Assembly: GCA_949752745.1 (NCBI GenBank)
Contig: OX457029.1
Coordinates: 15,749,956 to 15,813,955 of the forward strand
Direction: 5' to 3'
From: Protula sp. h YS-2021
Lineage: Eukaryota > Annelida > Polychaeta > Sabellida > Serpulidae
Length of the DNA: 64,000 nucleotides
Position 1 is the first letter of the stretch; each line of letters starts with the position of its first letter. A program made the position numbers and the translations under genes. The notes below the pieces were generated by a model. It searched no databases. It had not been told where the DNA came from and worked only from the letters and a program-made list of their open reading frames with translations. Of this stretch, positions 52,391 through 64,000 are shown piece by piece.

Positions 52391-55074
52391 ATCCATCTTG
52401 CAATATTTCTAAAGTTTAGCATAAATACATTTCAATTTTGGGCAATTTTAAAACTTCTTGATGCTGCCGCCAAGCGCTCCAGCTAGCGAATGCGAGTAGC
52501 AAACAAGGTTAATAGTGTAATGAAGTTGTTCCTATTTTAATATTTAATTTAACCATTATGCAGAAAATTGAACTTGTTATAAAATTCCTTTAAAAGGATA
52601 ATCAATACATTAGACAAGCGCCATAAACAAAACATCTGTTACCTCTAACAGTAGTTAATCCCTTGACTTAATTGATCTCAAAATGTCATCTGTTGACACA
52701 GCTTTTAGGTTTAATATAATTAAGCCTATTATTGAATTAGCATCTAATTGGGTAGAGCGATGGAGTAAGTGCTTTTATCTCTTTGCGTTTTTATGGTCTT
52801 TTGTTTTATTGTCTATGTCTGTTCCCACTGAGAACACTTGAACAATAACTCAATTGAATTAATTCATGTTAAGTTGTCATATGATATATTTTTATTGTGT
52901 AATCTATGACGCGTAGTTTGGTATATACGAAGAACGATTTCTTCTGGTTAGACAGGTTACTCATAACTGTGATAAGAGCAAGAGAAATAAACACAACAGA
53001 AAAGAATGCGAAGTACTGCCCTTTTATTAAGGCCACTATTGGCCACCATATAACAGAAAGGTATGCAGGTGTGAAGCAGTGGCAGACATACCGGAGTTGA
53101 GTGGAGAGACAACGTAAACAAAACACCGTCATCATGGCGGAGTTAAGAGTAAAATATGGAGAGGGTGTTTATTTAAAAGTACAAAAGATGCCGACGAGAT
53201 GATTGGCAAGAGGAGCAAAGACCGCGTGTGGGTCAGTTAAAACTTTTCGTTTAAAAGCAATTAACCAAACAACTTAATTGTCGGTTATATGTGGGTACAC
53301 CAATGTGTGTTAACGTAACTTGTTCGTGGTCTATTGTGGCGGGTGTCAGAAAAAAACTTTAAATGTTGTCTTAATGCTCAGGGGATAATATTACCATCCG
53401 GAATGGGCCAAAAGATGAAACTAACCTACATTAGAGACTCTGCAATTAGGGACTTTAAGAAATCACACGGGAGTTCATGTTATGACCTAATAATTAAAAA
53501 TTCCAATTTTGATTCATTATTTGACTATGTTTAATGAAACTGTAGAAAGAAATATGCAAAAAAGCTTTAAATATTCTGTCTACAACAATTTTTAAATATT
53601 TATCAATCAAATACAGAAATAAAGTAATAATCTTTCCTTGAAATAAAAATATAATTCACATGCATTTCCACCAGCGTTCTTCTCAACAGGTTTTAGTGTT
53701 CTCAACAGGTCACAACCGATTCCAAAACTTACTCTTTGTAAGAACCGAACAATCTTTAATTGATATATAATTTTTTAATTGTTCAACATTTCTCAGATTT
53801 TACCCACTAAACAAATTCCTTTGGTGCTTTCATAAAATTCTTGAATTCATAGATTTATGCAGAAATCAAGCAAGAGAAAATTATACCACTCTCATACCAT
53901 AGGTCCTTCTCACTCTCAATTAAACCTAGAAAGTTTTCTCACAAATAGTTTTTATGTAATATTTTGCAATCTTAAACCGATGCTAAATTATTACAACTGA
54001 CATTTTAACGTGATAATAGCAGGCAATTTATTATCGAAGTAGAAAATTTTATCTGAAGTCAAATCGAAGATAAAGCTGTTTTACTGTTGAACAGAACGCT
54101 CAATGATGCCTTTTTTCTTTCTTCTATCTGGATCAACTAGTTATAAAAAAAGACAAAAAAAACTAAGAAAATTTTTATTGGTTGGCCTGACATTAGCAAA
54201 TGTACTACATCGAGGATACAACTTTGTTCCGTAATTTTGGACACTGGAAACCGCAAACTCAAACCACAATTTTGAATGGCAGTTGTCCTATAAGTTGATG
54301 TTGAAAGACTATTTCAAACAGACATGCTCACAAAGCAGAATTAAATACATAGCAAAAATAAAATCATTAAATAAATTCTCCCTTCGAGTAGTCTTTCTAA
54401 ATATATTAAGGTGGTTTTGTGATTTTACTTTCCTTTGTAAACACGCAGCTTTTAAAAGAAACATTTTTCAAGTTCCAAACCTTGCTGAAAACATGATTTT
54501 GCTATTGACTTAATGAAACAAAGCAGAATATTAAAAGAATAGCATAAATGTTTTGATGTTCCTTTGTAGACATGCCGTTTTTTTAGCACGGTCAATTTAC
54601 AAGTAATTGACTTAGCAAATGTTAAATATCAGATTGTAACAGACAGATCATTACAATTGGGGATTTTCCCAAATCAGCTAGTGTATTGAACTTGTACGAA
54701 AATTTTAGCTGCAGTTATGGCATGTTTTTTATCGGGTTTTTTGTTTGTCCGTGGAACTGGTCAGAGGCCGTTCGGGTAAAAAGATGAAATTTGAATATGA
54801 TAAACGTCAGTATGTCTAGTTGATCCTCCTGTATTTTTTTAAAATTCGCTTTAATTTTTCAAAAAAAAACGACAAAACAAATTTGCGATACAGGCGGAAA
54901 GAATCTGAGAGCAGTAGTTTAAACTGGCATGATATCAGCCTCGGTGTATTGATCGCCCAACTTTCAATGAAGGCCATTACAGCATGCGTTTGAAAGTTTA
55001 AGTTGGCTGTAGCGGTTTTTTCCCAATTGCTAAAGAGTGATGAAACGTGGCTCACTGATAGAGGATGATTAGAC
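52391..55074. other. AT-rich non-coding stretch, no feature recognised
   Basis: About 2.7 kb with only short unrecognised frames (for example 53334-53534 on the plus strand and 54816-55103 on the minus strand). No splice-supported exon, RNA gene or strong repeat was seen. Confidence 0.5.
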
Positions 55075-55458
55075 GCCTTGAAATACGTATTGTTTTTAAC
55101 CATGACCTTAGAATACGATTGACATTCTCGGCCATGGACAATGTCAAAAACCGGAAGTGGGAAACTATCTTGATAACAGTTATAGATAGAGCGATTTTGA
55201 GCCTATTTTTGACCCTTTGGCCCCAAAAGGCGATATGTAAGAGGTATCTCGGCGACTTTGACCTCCTCGGACAAAGTTAAAGTACCAAACCGAAAGGTGA
55301 CCACTATCTCAAAAACGGTTAGAGATCAAGCGATTTTGAGCTTATTTCCGACCCTTTGGGCCTAAAATACGATATGTAAGAGGTTAAGAGTTTAGAGTCA
55401 TATTTTTGTGACCTCAAGTGTAATTTTCGCTACTCGTTAACGAAAGCGGTCTAGTTAT
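55075..55458 (-). mobile_element. Truncated relative of the 757-2002 MITE
   Basis: Read on the minus strand, it starts ATAACTAGACCGCTTTCG (right edge 55458), close to the terminal repeat of the first element, including a hairpin-like CGTTAACGA-type box. It then shows two copies of the internal unit with AATAAGCTCAAAATCGC, CTCTAACCGTTTTTGAGATA and the CCCAAAGGGTCG box. The far terminal repeat is missing, so the copy is truncated. It lies about 300 bp downstream of the MGAT2-like stop codon. Confidence 0.65.
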
Positions 55459-55670
55459 CTTTGTGTTCGAAACAAGATGCAAAACTATACAAGAATTGCA
55501 AACAGTGCACGGATAACCGGTCAATGCTTGTGATAACATAGGGTGAAATTAATCAAATGCATGTGAACAAAATAATTTCTAGTTGATGGGATTATCAACA
55601 AAGCCACATTTTATGACTTTGATAAAAGCGTATTGTGTTGTATTCGATCACGTACTTTTAATGTGTGAGC

Positions 55671-55676
55671 TTTATT
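55671..55676 (-). terminator. Candidate polyadenylation signal of the MGAT2-like gene
   Basis: AATAAA on the minus strand about 85 bp after the stop codon; a second AATAAA lies at 55703-55708. Either fits a short 3' UTR. Confidence 0.5.
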
Positions 55677-55758
55677 TTATAAGCACAGCGGTAACATCGA
55701 GATTTATTTCATATTGGCAGTATTTTATGAAACCATTCTGTAAGGTAAATAGCTAATA

Positions 55759-57871
55759 TTAAGTTTTATTCTGTGAAAAGCTAATACACAATTTATGATC
55801 CCGTCTATCTGCCCAACCACCGTTAGGTGGAGGCATTTTTCTCTGTGTGGTTATATTACCCGCTATTTCCAGTTTATCGGGAAACAAATTTTGTTTATCC
55901 ACTGACAAAAGCTTTTTAATAGCAGCGGCTCTGTAACTGGGATCACAGTTCTTGGCCTTGTGATGTGCTCCACTGAAACATAATTCTGGTGTTTAGCCAC
56001 TCTGTTATATTTATCTTTATTTTTGCTGTGTCTACGACTTAAAATATAATTCTTTTCTTTGATGGAACTAAACAAAAATTGTATTTTGTATAAGTAAGTT
56101 AATTTTAAAAGATATGTTGATAGCATAAGCCCAGAATGAACACTAAAGTGTATGGTTAGATAACACCCAGTTTTAAAATTTGCTAAATAAAGCACAACAA
56201 AATTGTCCTTTGTGATGGAAGTGATCGTTTTTCAAAATAACTACATGGGAAAATAGCAACATTTCGTCTCAGTGAAGTTATTAAAAATAAATTCTGCATT
56301 AATATTGGATATCGTAAAATGAACTAACTCTTGCTGTTTAAAAATATCAAACTAGTTATATTACATTACGTGGCAAGTGACATAATTTACATGACATTTA
56401 AATAACATGCGACAAGCCTAGCTTTAGCTACTGAATTGTGTCTACAATATGCACAAATATACACACCAAAAAGCACAGGAAGCGAACATATTTTAATCGC
56501 TTTACACACATTGTTAACAAATAATTTGATAAAGGTATAAAGTAATATTTTTAAGTCAATCACATTAACGTAAGGAATAAACTCTGCCAGTTCTCATACC
56601 TTTGTTTTTATTGTGTGGAAAATATAAATACTTCAAAAGTAGCTTTTGATTCAATATATAAAGGTATTAACTGGTTTCTGTCATACAAACATATAACAAA
56701 AGCGTATGTCTAACTTTTGTAAAACAATAATTTACAGACGGGATTTTCTATGTGCTCCGTACATTTTGAACAATTTCAAAGTTGCTTTTAAAAAAAATAC
56801 TACAAAACTGAGATATTTTTGATATCTTGATGCAATTCATTGGAACAGATAAACATAAACTAAACTTATCTTTGTTTGTAGGTACTGGCATTTCATCTTA
56901 CTTTAACAGCTACTTTTGAAAGTAATGTATGGCTGGGTATTGGTCTTCAAAATATTTACATTAAAGTTCCAGTTTGGATCCCTGCTGTTTTAAATACCAC
57001 TGAATTAGGAAACTTTTATTAGTTCGTTTTAAAATACCATGGCTTCTATAGTATTCAAAAAATCGGTATTACGGACACCTCACGATTCAGGTCATAGGAT
57101 ACTTTATTTGCCCATACCTTCACTAATGCAATGAAACTGATCTCGCAATAAGTGATATCTGAGTTGATATCCTTATTTTACATAGACTGTAAGGACATTA
57201 TTCAAGATTTTTGTTCCTAGAGTGCATTACACTGCTGTCCTAAACCATACAAAGCATTGTATCCTGAGTGCGTTACACCACTGTGTTGGTTTAGACAACA
57301 AACCTCAATTCAGTTAGAATCGAAATAAACAAACCTTCTTAGGAACTAAGCCACGTTGCCTTTAAAATGGCAATTCTGTCACCTACAGTTAGCTACTTAA
57401 GGGTTACTTAGTAAAGAAATCGATATTGATAGCAAAATAGGTAAAATTTATGAAACATGGGAGGCATTAAAAGAAAAGTGGAATGAACAATTATTTTAGG
57501 AGGCTAAAGGAGGCTCAAAGTCAGCCATGGAAAGTATTTGAAAGTTATTACTATTTAATTTAACATTGCTTCTGTATATAAGATTGGTTATGAATAAGAA
57601 GGATAAAGAGCGAAACCATTCCCTTCCCTCACCTTGGTATGTAAATTCCTGTGTTAAGAACACCCATTCACTAATGACAAAAACTGCCAAACGTCTAGTG
57701 TCCGCAGTGTCCCTAATACAGAGGTGTCACTTATTAAATAATACAGAGGGATTATCTATAAAAGGTTGCTCATATTTGTAACAGAATATATGCAGCTATT
57801 TATGCACTCAAATAACTGATAATACACATGAGTTTGCCAGCTGTAATCAATATAATCTTCCAATCTTTGGA

Positions 57872-57965
<94 letters not shown>

Positions 57966-60900
57966 GTGTCTTTTTCAAGGAGAACGGTATTTTCAATTTT
58001 TTATTTTCTAAATTTTCAAAACCTACGAGGAAAATCACTCTGGATCCAGTTAAAACATAATTTTTATTGTACCATGAAGTATAGGAGATAGACTGTTTTG
58101 TATAGGACTGGAAATATTTGAAAACATTTCATCTTGTGACTACATTTGTTTTGAAAATAGCTTCAAAATAAGCAAACTAACTTTGTAAACCCAATCTTTT
58201 GGCAAATTTTCTACAATTTTGCATTCGTGTTAAAAAAGATGAAGCGGAGCTCAAACTAGGTAACCGTATTTCGATAGGTACATGTGTTTTAGGTAACAGT
58301 TCGATTATATTCTGTTGAAAAAACAGCCATTCATGCTTGAAAGAGAAAGGTGAAGATTTAAATTAAATGTTAGAGCGGTTTATTTTAAAATATTAAAATG
58401 GTGATATGTGTGAAAGAATGTTCTTTGATACAGAATCCGACTTATACTAACCATTCTCCAACGTGAAATATTCTCGGTGATTTCATGACCATCACACGCA
58501 AACTACTTTTCATTGCTGACATGCTGACGTATTGCAATGACCAGTCCCAGTTGTAATCATCGTACCCACAAAATGCCTAAATAAAACAGTACAGCGACAC
58601 ATCAAGATTACTCAATGAAATCGTTTGGCATTTGTAGTAAAACATTTCTAACTACCTAAATTTACGCACACAATTTTTCACAGTTTCTGGAAATTCGATT
58701 CGAAGCTAGCAACATGTAAAGACATTAAGTTGATATGAGTATTATCTAATAATGCGCATATCTTAAACACAATGTATTAAGAAAAACCTCAGTAAACGTC
58801 TGAATTCTCCTCCAGACATGGCTGTTTAAAGCCATACCCATATTATGTTTTGATGATATCCAATCCATTAAGTCTACCTGTTACAATAAACATGCTCTAT
58901 AACAAATACAATTAATAAAAAAGAACCTTAACCTGAAATTCAAAGGAATTTTTTAAAAATAAAATTTGATTAGAGCTATGTATATTCCTTTAAAATGGGC
59001 CTATATTGCAAGTCTTTAGCAGATCGTTATTTCATTTAAAAATGTTGAAGAAAACCAGAAAGAACTCAGCTAATGTCACCACAACTGTTTGAAATAAAGC
59101 GAGATGGGTGTTTTATTCTAAAAGTATTCAATAATTAAGAACCAGAAGCTATTACAACTAAATTTCGATTATTAAAATAATTTAAGATCATATCAAATAT
59201 TCTTCTTCAAGTCGGCAGATACATTTCCACTCCAAAAAGTATGGTCATATAAAATAGCTTTGTGGTAGATTAGATTTTATTTTATTAACTCAAAATTTTC
59301 TCACCTTATTTGCATATGATTGAAAAAATTGATTATCCACATAGGTGCCTAAACTTAAGATACTGCATTCTGTGCAAACTCTGAAATATAATATATACAC
59401 AATATGTCACAACTGTGAATAAGTCACAAATACAAAGGCGCTTGATATTGTGGTAAAAAACATATTTTCATATACTTTTAAAAATTAATATCTATCATAA
59501 CAAAATTACATTGCAAACCTGTAAACCTGTAATTTTTGAAAGTCTATTATTTATCATAATCAAAACTCAGGAATGCTGCAGAATATATCTAACAGGTTAA
59601 TAGGCATACAGTCACAGTATAAACATATAACAAATGTATCAGAAGAACTGCATTTTTTCAGTTAAAAATTAATATTTAAAATTCATATAATGCCTAAAAT
59701 AATAAGGAGCGCTGAGCTTTACAGCCACAGACTGGTAATTTAAAATCTTCAAATCGTGTTTTAAGAAAAGTTCTAGCGATCCCGTGCTCTTCTCATGATT
59801 TTTATATCCTTTTCTATGTTAGTTTTGCGGGTCGTCTAGCCACATTATTGTAAATCTAGTGTTATTTTTTATCTACAACTATTTGAGTTAAGATTTTGAA
59901 GTTAATCAGAGAACGAACAGGCGGACAGAAATTAAAACGGGCGATAGAAACACAAAGGGCTGGGGCATTTAATTAATAAATTCTCATGTAATCCGTGTAA
60001 TTTAATTTAAGTGAGTAATTTTGTTACCGACCTTTGCCCTGCCTTGTACGGCTTACCCACGCTTTTAAACAAATTGTATTAATATTGTGACAATATTACG
60101 AAAAGAAACAAGTTCTAGAAAACAGGCCGGACAGCTTTGACAACATAATAATTTTGTATGTTGTTGCAGCTGTTCCACGGCACTATTAATAATTCGAGTG
60201 CAAAACCCGTGTCAAGAAACACATCAAAATGCCTAACATCCTATTCGTTAAATATTGATTCTAGCCAACAGCTTCGGTGTAACAGGTTGCCAAGCTGTTT
60301 TTTAAAGTTGTTTCCTAAACATTTTATTTAAACTTTAGAAAACTTCATTATTTCTTTGAAACTGATAGGTGAATCTGCAAGTGGTTATTCATTTCATTAT
60401 TTTAACCAATCCTTTGTATAAAGTACCTCCAACCGTTTGCATATTAATACGAGATCACATCAGTTGTTAATGATTAATCCTGTGTATATGTGAACCTTTT
60501 CTACGAGCAGACACTGCTGGATATAATTGTTTAAACATAAAGTAAGATAACAAGATTTTGCCAAAAGCCAACATCTCCAAGCTTTGTTTTTTTTATTATT
60601 ACGTCATTTTTAAAATGTTGAAGTAGAATGTTTAAAAAATCAATGCCCTACAGAAAGCAGGATATTCTTTGTGTATGATTTACACATTCTTTGACGGTTT
60701 GCTTAAAATTTTACCCCTATTTGAGAATCAAAGTTGGTCAAAGTCATACCATTACATATTTTCTATCTGTTGTAAAGTAAGTTTCTTTAGACTGGTTGAC
60801 CGCTTTTTGAAAAACATTCATGATATGGGAAAGCAAATTATTTGAGAAGATTGCATAAGTAAATTTATCCAAATAATCTGCTACTGTTTACTTAAAATGC

Positions 60901-63745
60901 TACCTGATAACCATGCAATGACTAAGATAATTGTCAGAATTGATATTCATTTTAAATATTTAGAAGCTTCGCTAAATGACAGCGTTTTAAATCACGCTCG
61001 GGATATTTCTAATTAAATCAGCAATTTTCTCTAATAATTTAAAATATCTTCTTGCTTGACTTACGCATTTTTAAATGTGTTCATTTTCTGCAAAATATGT
61101 ATGAAATCCTCTACTAGCATGTGGTCTTCTTCAACAAATAAAACTGGACCGTCAAAATTCTTCATTACGATCACTTGGTCAAACACGTGATTTACCTTCA
61201 AACAAAGCCTAATATAAAGATTCTCATGAGCACAAATCTACATCAATAACGCAGCTTCTTACATATCTCAAGTCGTTTGGATTTTCATATGGCCAGTGAA
61301 CATTGGAATGTGGTGCCCAACACGGAACTGAAAAACGACATGAAACAGAAGAGAACATCAAAGACCAAAACTGAGCCATGTTGGGATTGTTATGTAGCTA
61401 GGAAACCTCAGAATGTGGTGTCCTACACGGAAAAGAGATGAACCAACACAGGACATATCTTCCTTGTAGCTTTCCCTCAAATACAATAGGACTCCATTGT
61501 GAATGACCTCTTTCTTCTTCGACTGAACTTTTCTATGAGAAATGTTGCTGAATGATAACGACATGTAATATTATCGAAAATTCAAGACTTAAACACGAAT
61601 CTAAGAATGTATAGAATGGCAGTGAAAGGTACTTAGTATAAATATACGACAGCGACAAACTGTATTTAGCAGTTTGACAATGGTTAACCTCAGAATGCTA
61701 ATATCAGAGAAAAGAATTTTAGAATGTAATACTGTACGAAATTAATTAGCTATGCGATTCAATAAGTAGGTATGTTTCATTTTCTTTAATTTACATGCTG
61801 TGATATTTGTTTTTTGCCTAATATCACTAGAATTATATTTAACTCAGCTTTGAAAAATAAATGGCACTGCTTTATTGTGATAGGTTGTGTGTTTAATACG
61901 AATGAATTTGTGACACAGAATTATATGATTACATTGGTCATGTTAATATAAATGTTCCTAGTAATATTTGCAAGTATCATAAACAAATTTTTATGTTGTC
62001 GCACACTCATTTTTATAGAACCTTTTTACATTATATCCAAAATTTGAAAAAAGTTACCTTCCAGAACCAATGATGCTTGATTTGTGTGTATATTGCTTCT
62101 CTATAGTGTCCATATCTATCTGGCCATTTGAAATTATTGCAGTTTATTCTTTCTGCCCTATAAAATATATATGCTGAAAAGTCCAACAAGTAACAGATAT
62201 TTTCCATTTATATCATTAATTTATCATTATTAAGTTTCAATGAAAAAAAGATATCATTATTAAGGTTCAATGAAAAAAATCGTTATGCATTAAAACTTGT
62301 TATACAAGTTGAAAAGTTGTGCCTGTCAAAACTTGCACTGAAATACTAAAATCAACACTAGACTGATTTGCATTTAACACAATAAAAAATATAAAAGTAA
62401 GGAAGATATAACATTTTCAGCCAAACAAAAAAAGTTTTTATACTATTGCATATACCTATTAATATCTTTAGCTCTCTTCTAGTGAGAAAATGAAATCCGG
62501 ATTAAACGTAACGCATTTTTTGTTTTATAGGGAAAACTACTTTTAGGACAACACGGTGTTTATTTATTTCTGCACCACAGCATGCTGTGAGGCGATGGGG
62601 AGATTTATGTGTTTGTTTAAAGGCTTTTTCTTCATTCAGTTTTTATTGGAGTAATGGACTAAAGTTCATTGGCCCGATAATAAGTCTGATAGATCGCAAT
62701 TTTTATCTTCTTTAATATTTTTAAAAATTTATCTATTTATTTAGGAGACGAGTTTGTATATATTTAAATAACAAATATTAACACACACATTAAATTATAC
62801 ATTTATAATTATACAGAAAAGCTCAAAGTCACTTAAAATTACTTTCTTTCTTGAAAGCACTGCTTTATGATTACGACAGGGACTTAAGTAAATAATATCA
62901 AATCTGTATCATTGCGAAAGTTAATTCATTTAAATTTTGCCTTGCTCTCATGCGATTGGATTAGGGTTAGTGGGTTCTTTAATCCGACATAGATTGAGTT
63001 AATGTAAATACAGAATGTGGGCATATAATGAATCGAATAGTCTTTACTCCTGTATAGGGTTTACTTAAACAGTTGCTTCGCCCTTTTGGCCATTTTCGAT
63101 ATCATTTAATGATATTAAAGTGCCCCTAAAGAAGCAAAAATACCAGTGAGTGGCTTTTATTGTTAAGATCTCCAACGGAGGACTCCGAAATAAGTAAGAC
63201 GTAATATAACAAACAAATACGTCGATATAAGCTTGCATCAGTGTGAAAAACCGGATGCATATGAAATCTGTACAACTTTGATCACGCAAAGTGATGGAAA
63301 ATCTCAACATAGAGCGGGCAAAAATGTGGTGCCAAAAATTACAAAAGTGTACATTAACCGAAATCGCAGTACATTTGCACTGAAAATTTTTCTTGTTAAT
63401 TCTTGTACTTTTTAGATGATTTTTATAACCTTCTTTAATATGGGCATGAAATATATAGGTACAACAGTCTAATTAGTAATGAGATTGGAATCCAATTTTC
63501 CATCTGTATTTCTGTATGGAACACATAGTCGCTAGATATATATTTACTCTATGTTTGTTATATTACAATTTAGCACGAATATAAAACCTTGTGTTGCATC
63601 GTTTCTTCGTGTTAATTTGAAAGATAAAATGGCAAATATCAGCTTACTCTTCATGATTTAAGTTTCTGGGACAATCTCTTGGATCTGGACCAGGAAATTT
63701 ATCTGGATAAAGCTGTGAAGAGAACGGATAAAAGATCTGCAAAAC
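55759..63745 (-). CDS. MGAT2: MGAT2-like alpha-1,6-mannosyl-glycoprotein 2-beta-GlcNAc-transferase, 3' part, seven exons
   Basis: Golgi enzyme of family GT16 that adds GlcNAc to the alpha-1,6 mannose arm, the committed step to complex N-glycans. Exons on the minus strand: 63648-63745 (VLQIFYPFSSQLYP, FPGPDPRDCPR), 62058-62157 (PDRYGHYREA, IKHHWFWK), 61065-61195 (DGPVLFVEEDHM), 59305-59380 (CTECSILSLGTY), 58788-58877 (SKHNMGMALN), 58452-58576 (YDDYNWDWSLQYVS, PRIFHVG) and 55759-55972 (HHKAKNCDP, PNGGWADRRDHKLC, stop TAA at 55759-55761). All junctions are GT-AG and all phases agree, giving 277 codons plus stop. The EED box (metal/UDP site) and DDYNWDW are the family's catalytic signatures. Human MGAT2 has 447 residues, so the anchor, stem and early catalytic domain lie beyond 64000. 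Human MGAT2 coding sequence is intronless. Confidence 0.93.
57875..57962. repeat. (CT)44 microsatellite in the last MGAT2-like intron
   Basis: An uninterrupted run of 44 CT dinucleotides, read as (AG)n in the gene's own direction. It lies between the exons at 58452-58576 and 55759-55972. Its purity suggests high length polymorphism. Confidence 0.95.
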
Positions 63746-63874
63746 CTGTAAGTGAAATCAAAATGCAAGGATTTTCATTCTGTTATAGATTGCATATTCT
63801 ATAAAAAGAAATACTGTGCATCAGTTGTTAATTTATTTTTCAAAAAGCATTGACTATATTTTTCACACTAGGCA

Positions 63875-64000
63875 CTAACCGTCCCACTGTGTTATTGTAA
63901 TAGGAGGAATTGCTAAAGCTTCGCCTTTTCCTTTTTCCTTCTTGCCTTTCCCCCACATAACATGTGCTCTTTTCAAGTCATAATCACAGAGCGTCATAAA
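63875..64000 (-). other. Open, protein-like tail at the window edge, unassigned
   Basis: The minus strand is open from the window edge and reads MTLCDYDLKRAHVMWGKGKK, a Lys/Gly-rich stretch, then ALAIPPITITQWDG and TAG at 63875-63877. A possible donor (GGACG|GTTAGT) overlaps the end. It is on the same strand as, and just upstream of, the first visible MGAT2-like exon. The residues expected before VLQIF in MGAT2 are not these, and the phase does not fit, so it is not simply the preceding exon. It could be an extra exon, the end of another gene, or chance. Confidence 0.25.

Noticed and set aside
57828..58091. Ser/Leu-rich and Arg/Glu-rich frames on both strands
   Set aside because: They are translations of the (CT)44 microsatellite.
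61358..61564. Additional MGAT2-like exon
   Set aside because: The exons on both sides (61065-61195 and 62058-62157) join in phase without it, and its sequence has no match to the family.

Overview
The window is animal nuclear DNA. It holds two conserved, intron-rich genes, both on the minus strand, set in a large mass of transposable elements and simple repeats. Intron density, the Polinton, DIRS, BEL/Pao and I-like LINE families, and many GTGACCTTGA-type MITEs suggest a marine invertebrate, most likely a lophotrochozoan such as a mollusc. This is an inference; nothing here fixes the species.

Layout. 1-15 kb is mostly AT-rich non-coding DNA with a 1.25 kb MITE (757-2002), an inverted pair of C/G tracts, a minisatellite and a 0.7 kb Tc1/mariner deletion derivative (14266-14980). 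15.1-19 kb is a 5'-truncated I-like LINE, interrupted by a 0.8 kb TA-flanked MITE. 20.6-30.3 kb is CFAP58, a ciliary coiled-coil protein. Sixteen exons were traced by splice sites and phase, and only the extreme N-terminus is missing. Several of its introns carry minisatellites. One is an array of eleven copies of the 3' end of a CFAP58 exon, splice donor included. 31.7-32.9 kb has two small MITEs.

34.9-49.3 kb is a decayed Polinton/Maverick. Remnants are seen of integrase, packaging ATPase, minor and major capsid proteins, an adenovirus-type protease and protein-primed DNA polymerase B. At both ends lie inverted pairs of repeats with a TTCAGA-N4-TCTGAA palindrome and inward-facing TATA boxes. 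A BEL/Pao retroelement (44.5-48.8 kb) sits inside the polymerase gene. 50.1-52.4 kb is a decayed DIRS-like element with a tyrosine recombinase.

55.8-63.7 kb is the 3' part of an MGAT2-like N-glycan GlcNAc-transferase gene: seven short exons, all in matching phase, with the 5' end beyond the window. Its exons are too short to show up as long open frames and were found by reading the minus strand.

The two host genes act in unrelated processes (axonemal motility and Golgi N-glycan branching). They are neighbours separated by about 25 kb, most of it transposon debris. All other coding matter is mobile and nearly all of it is broken.
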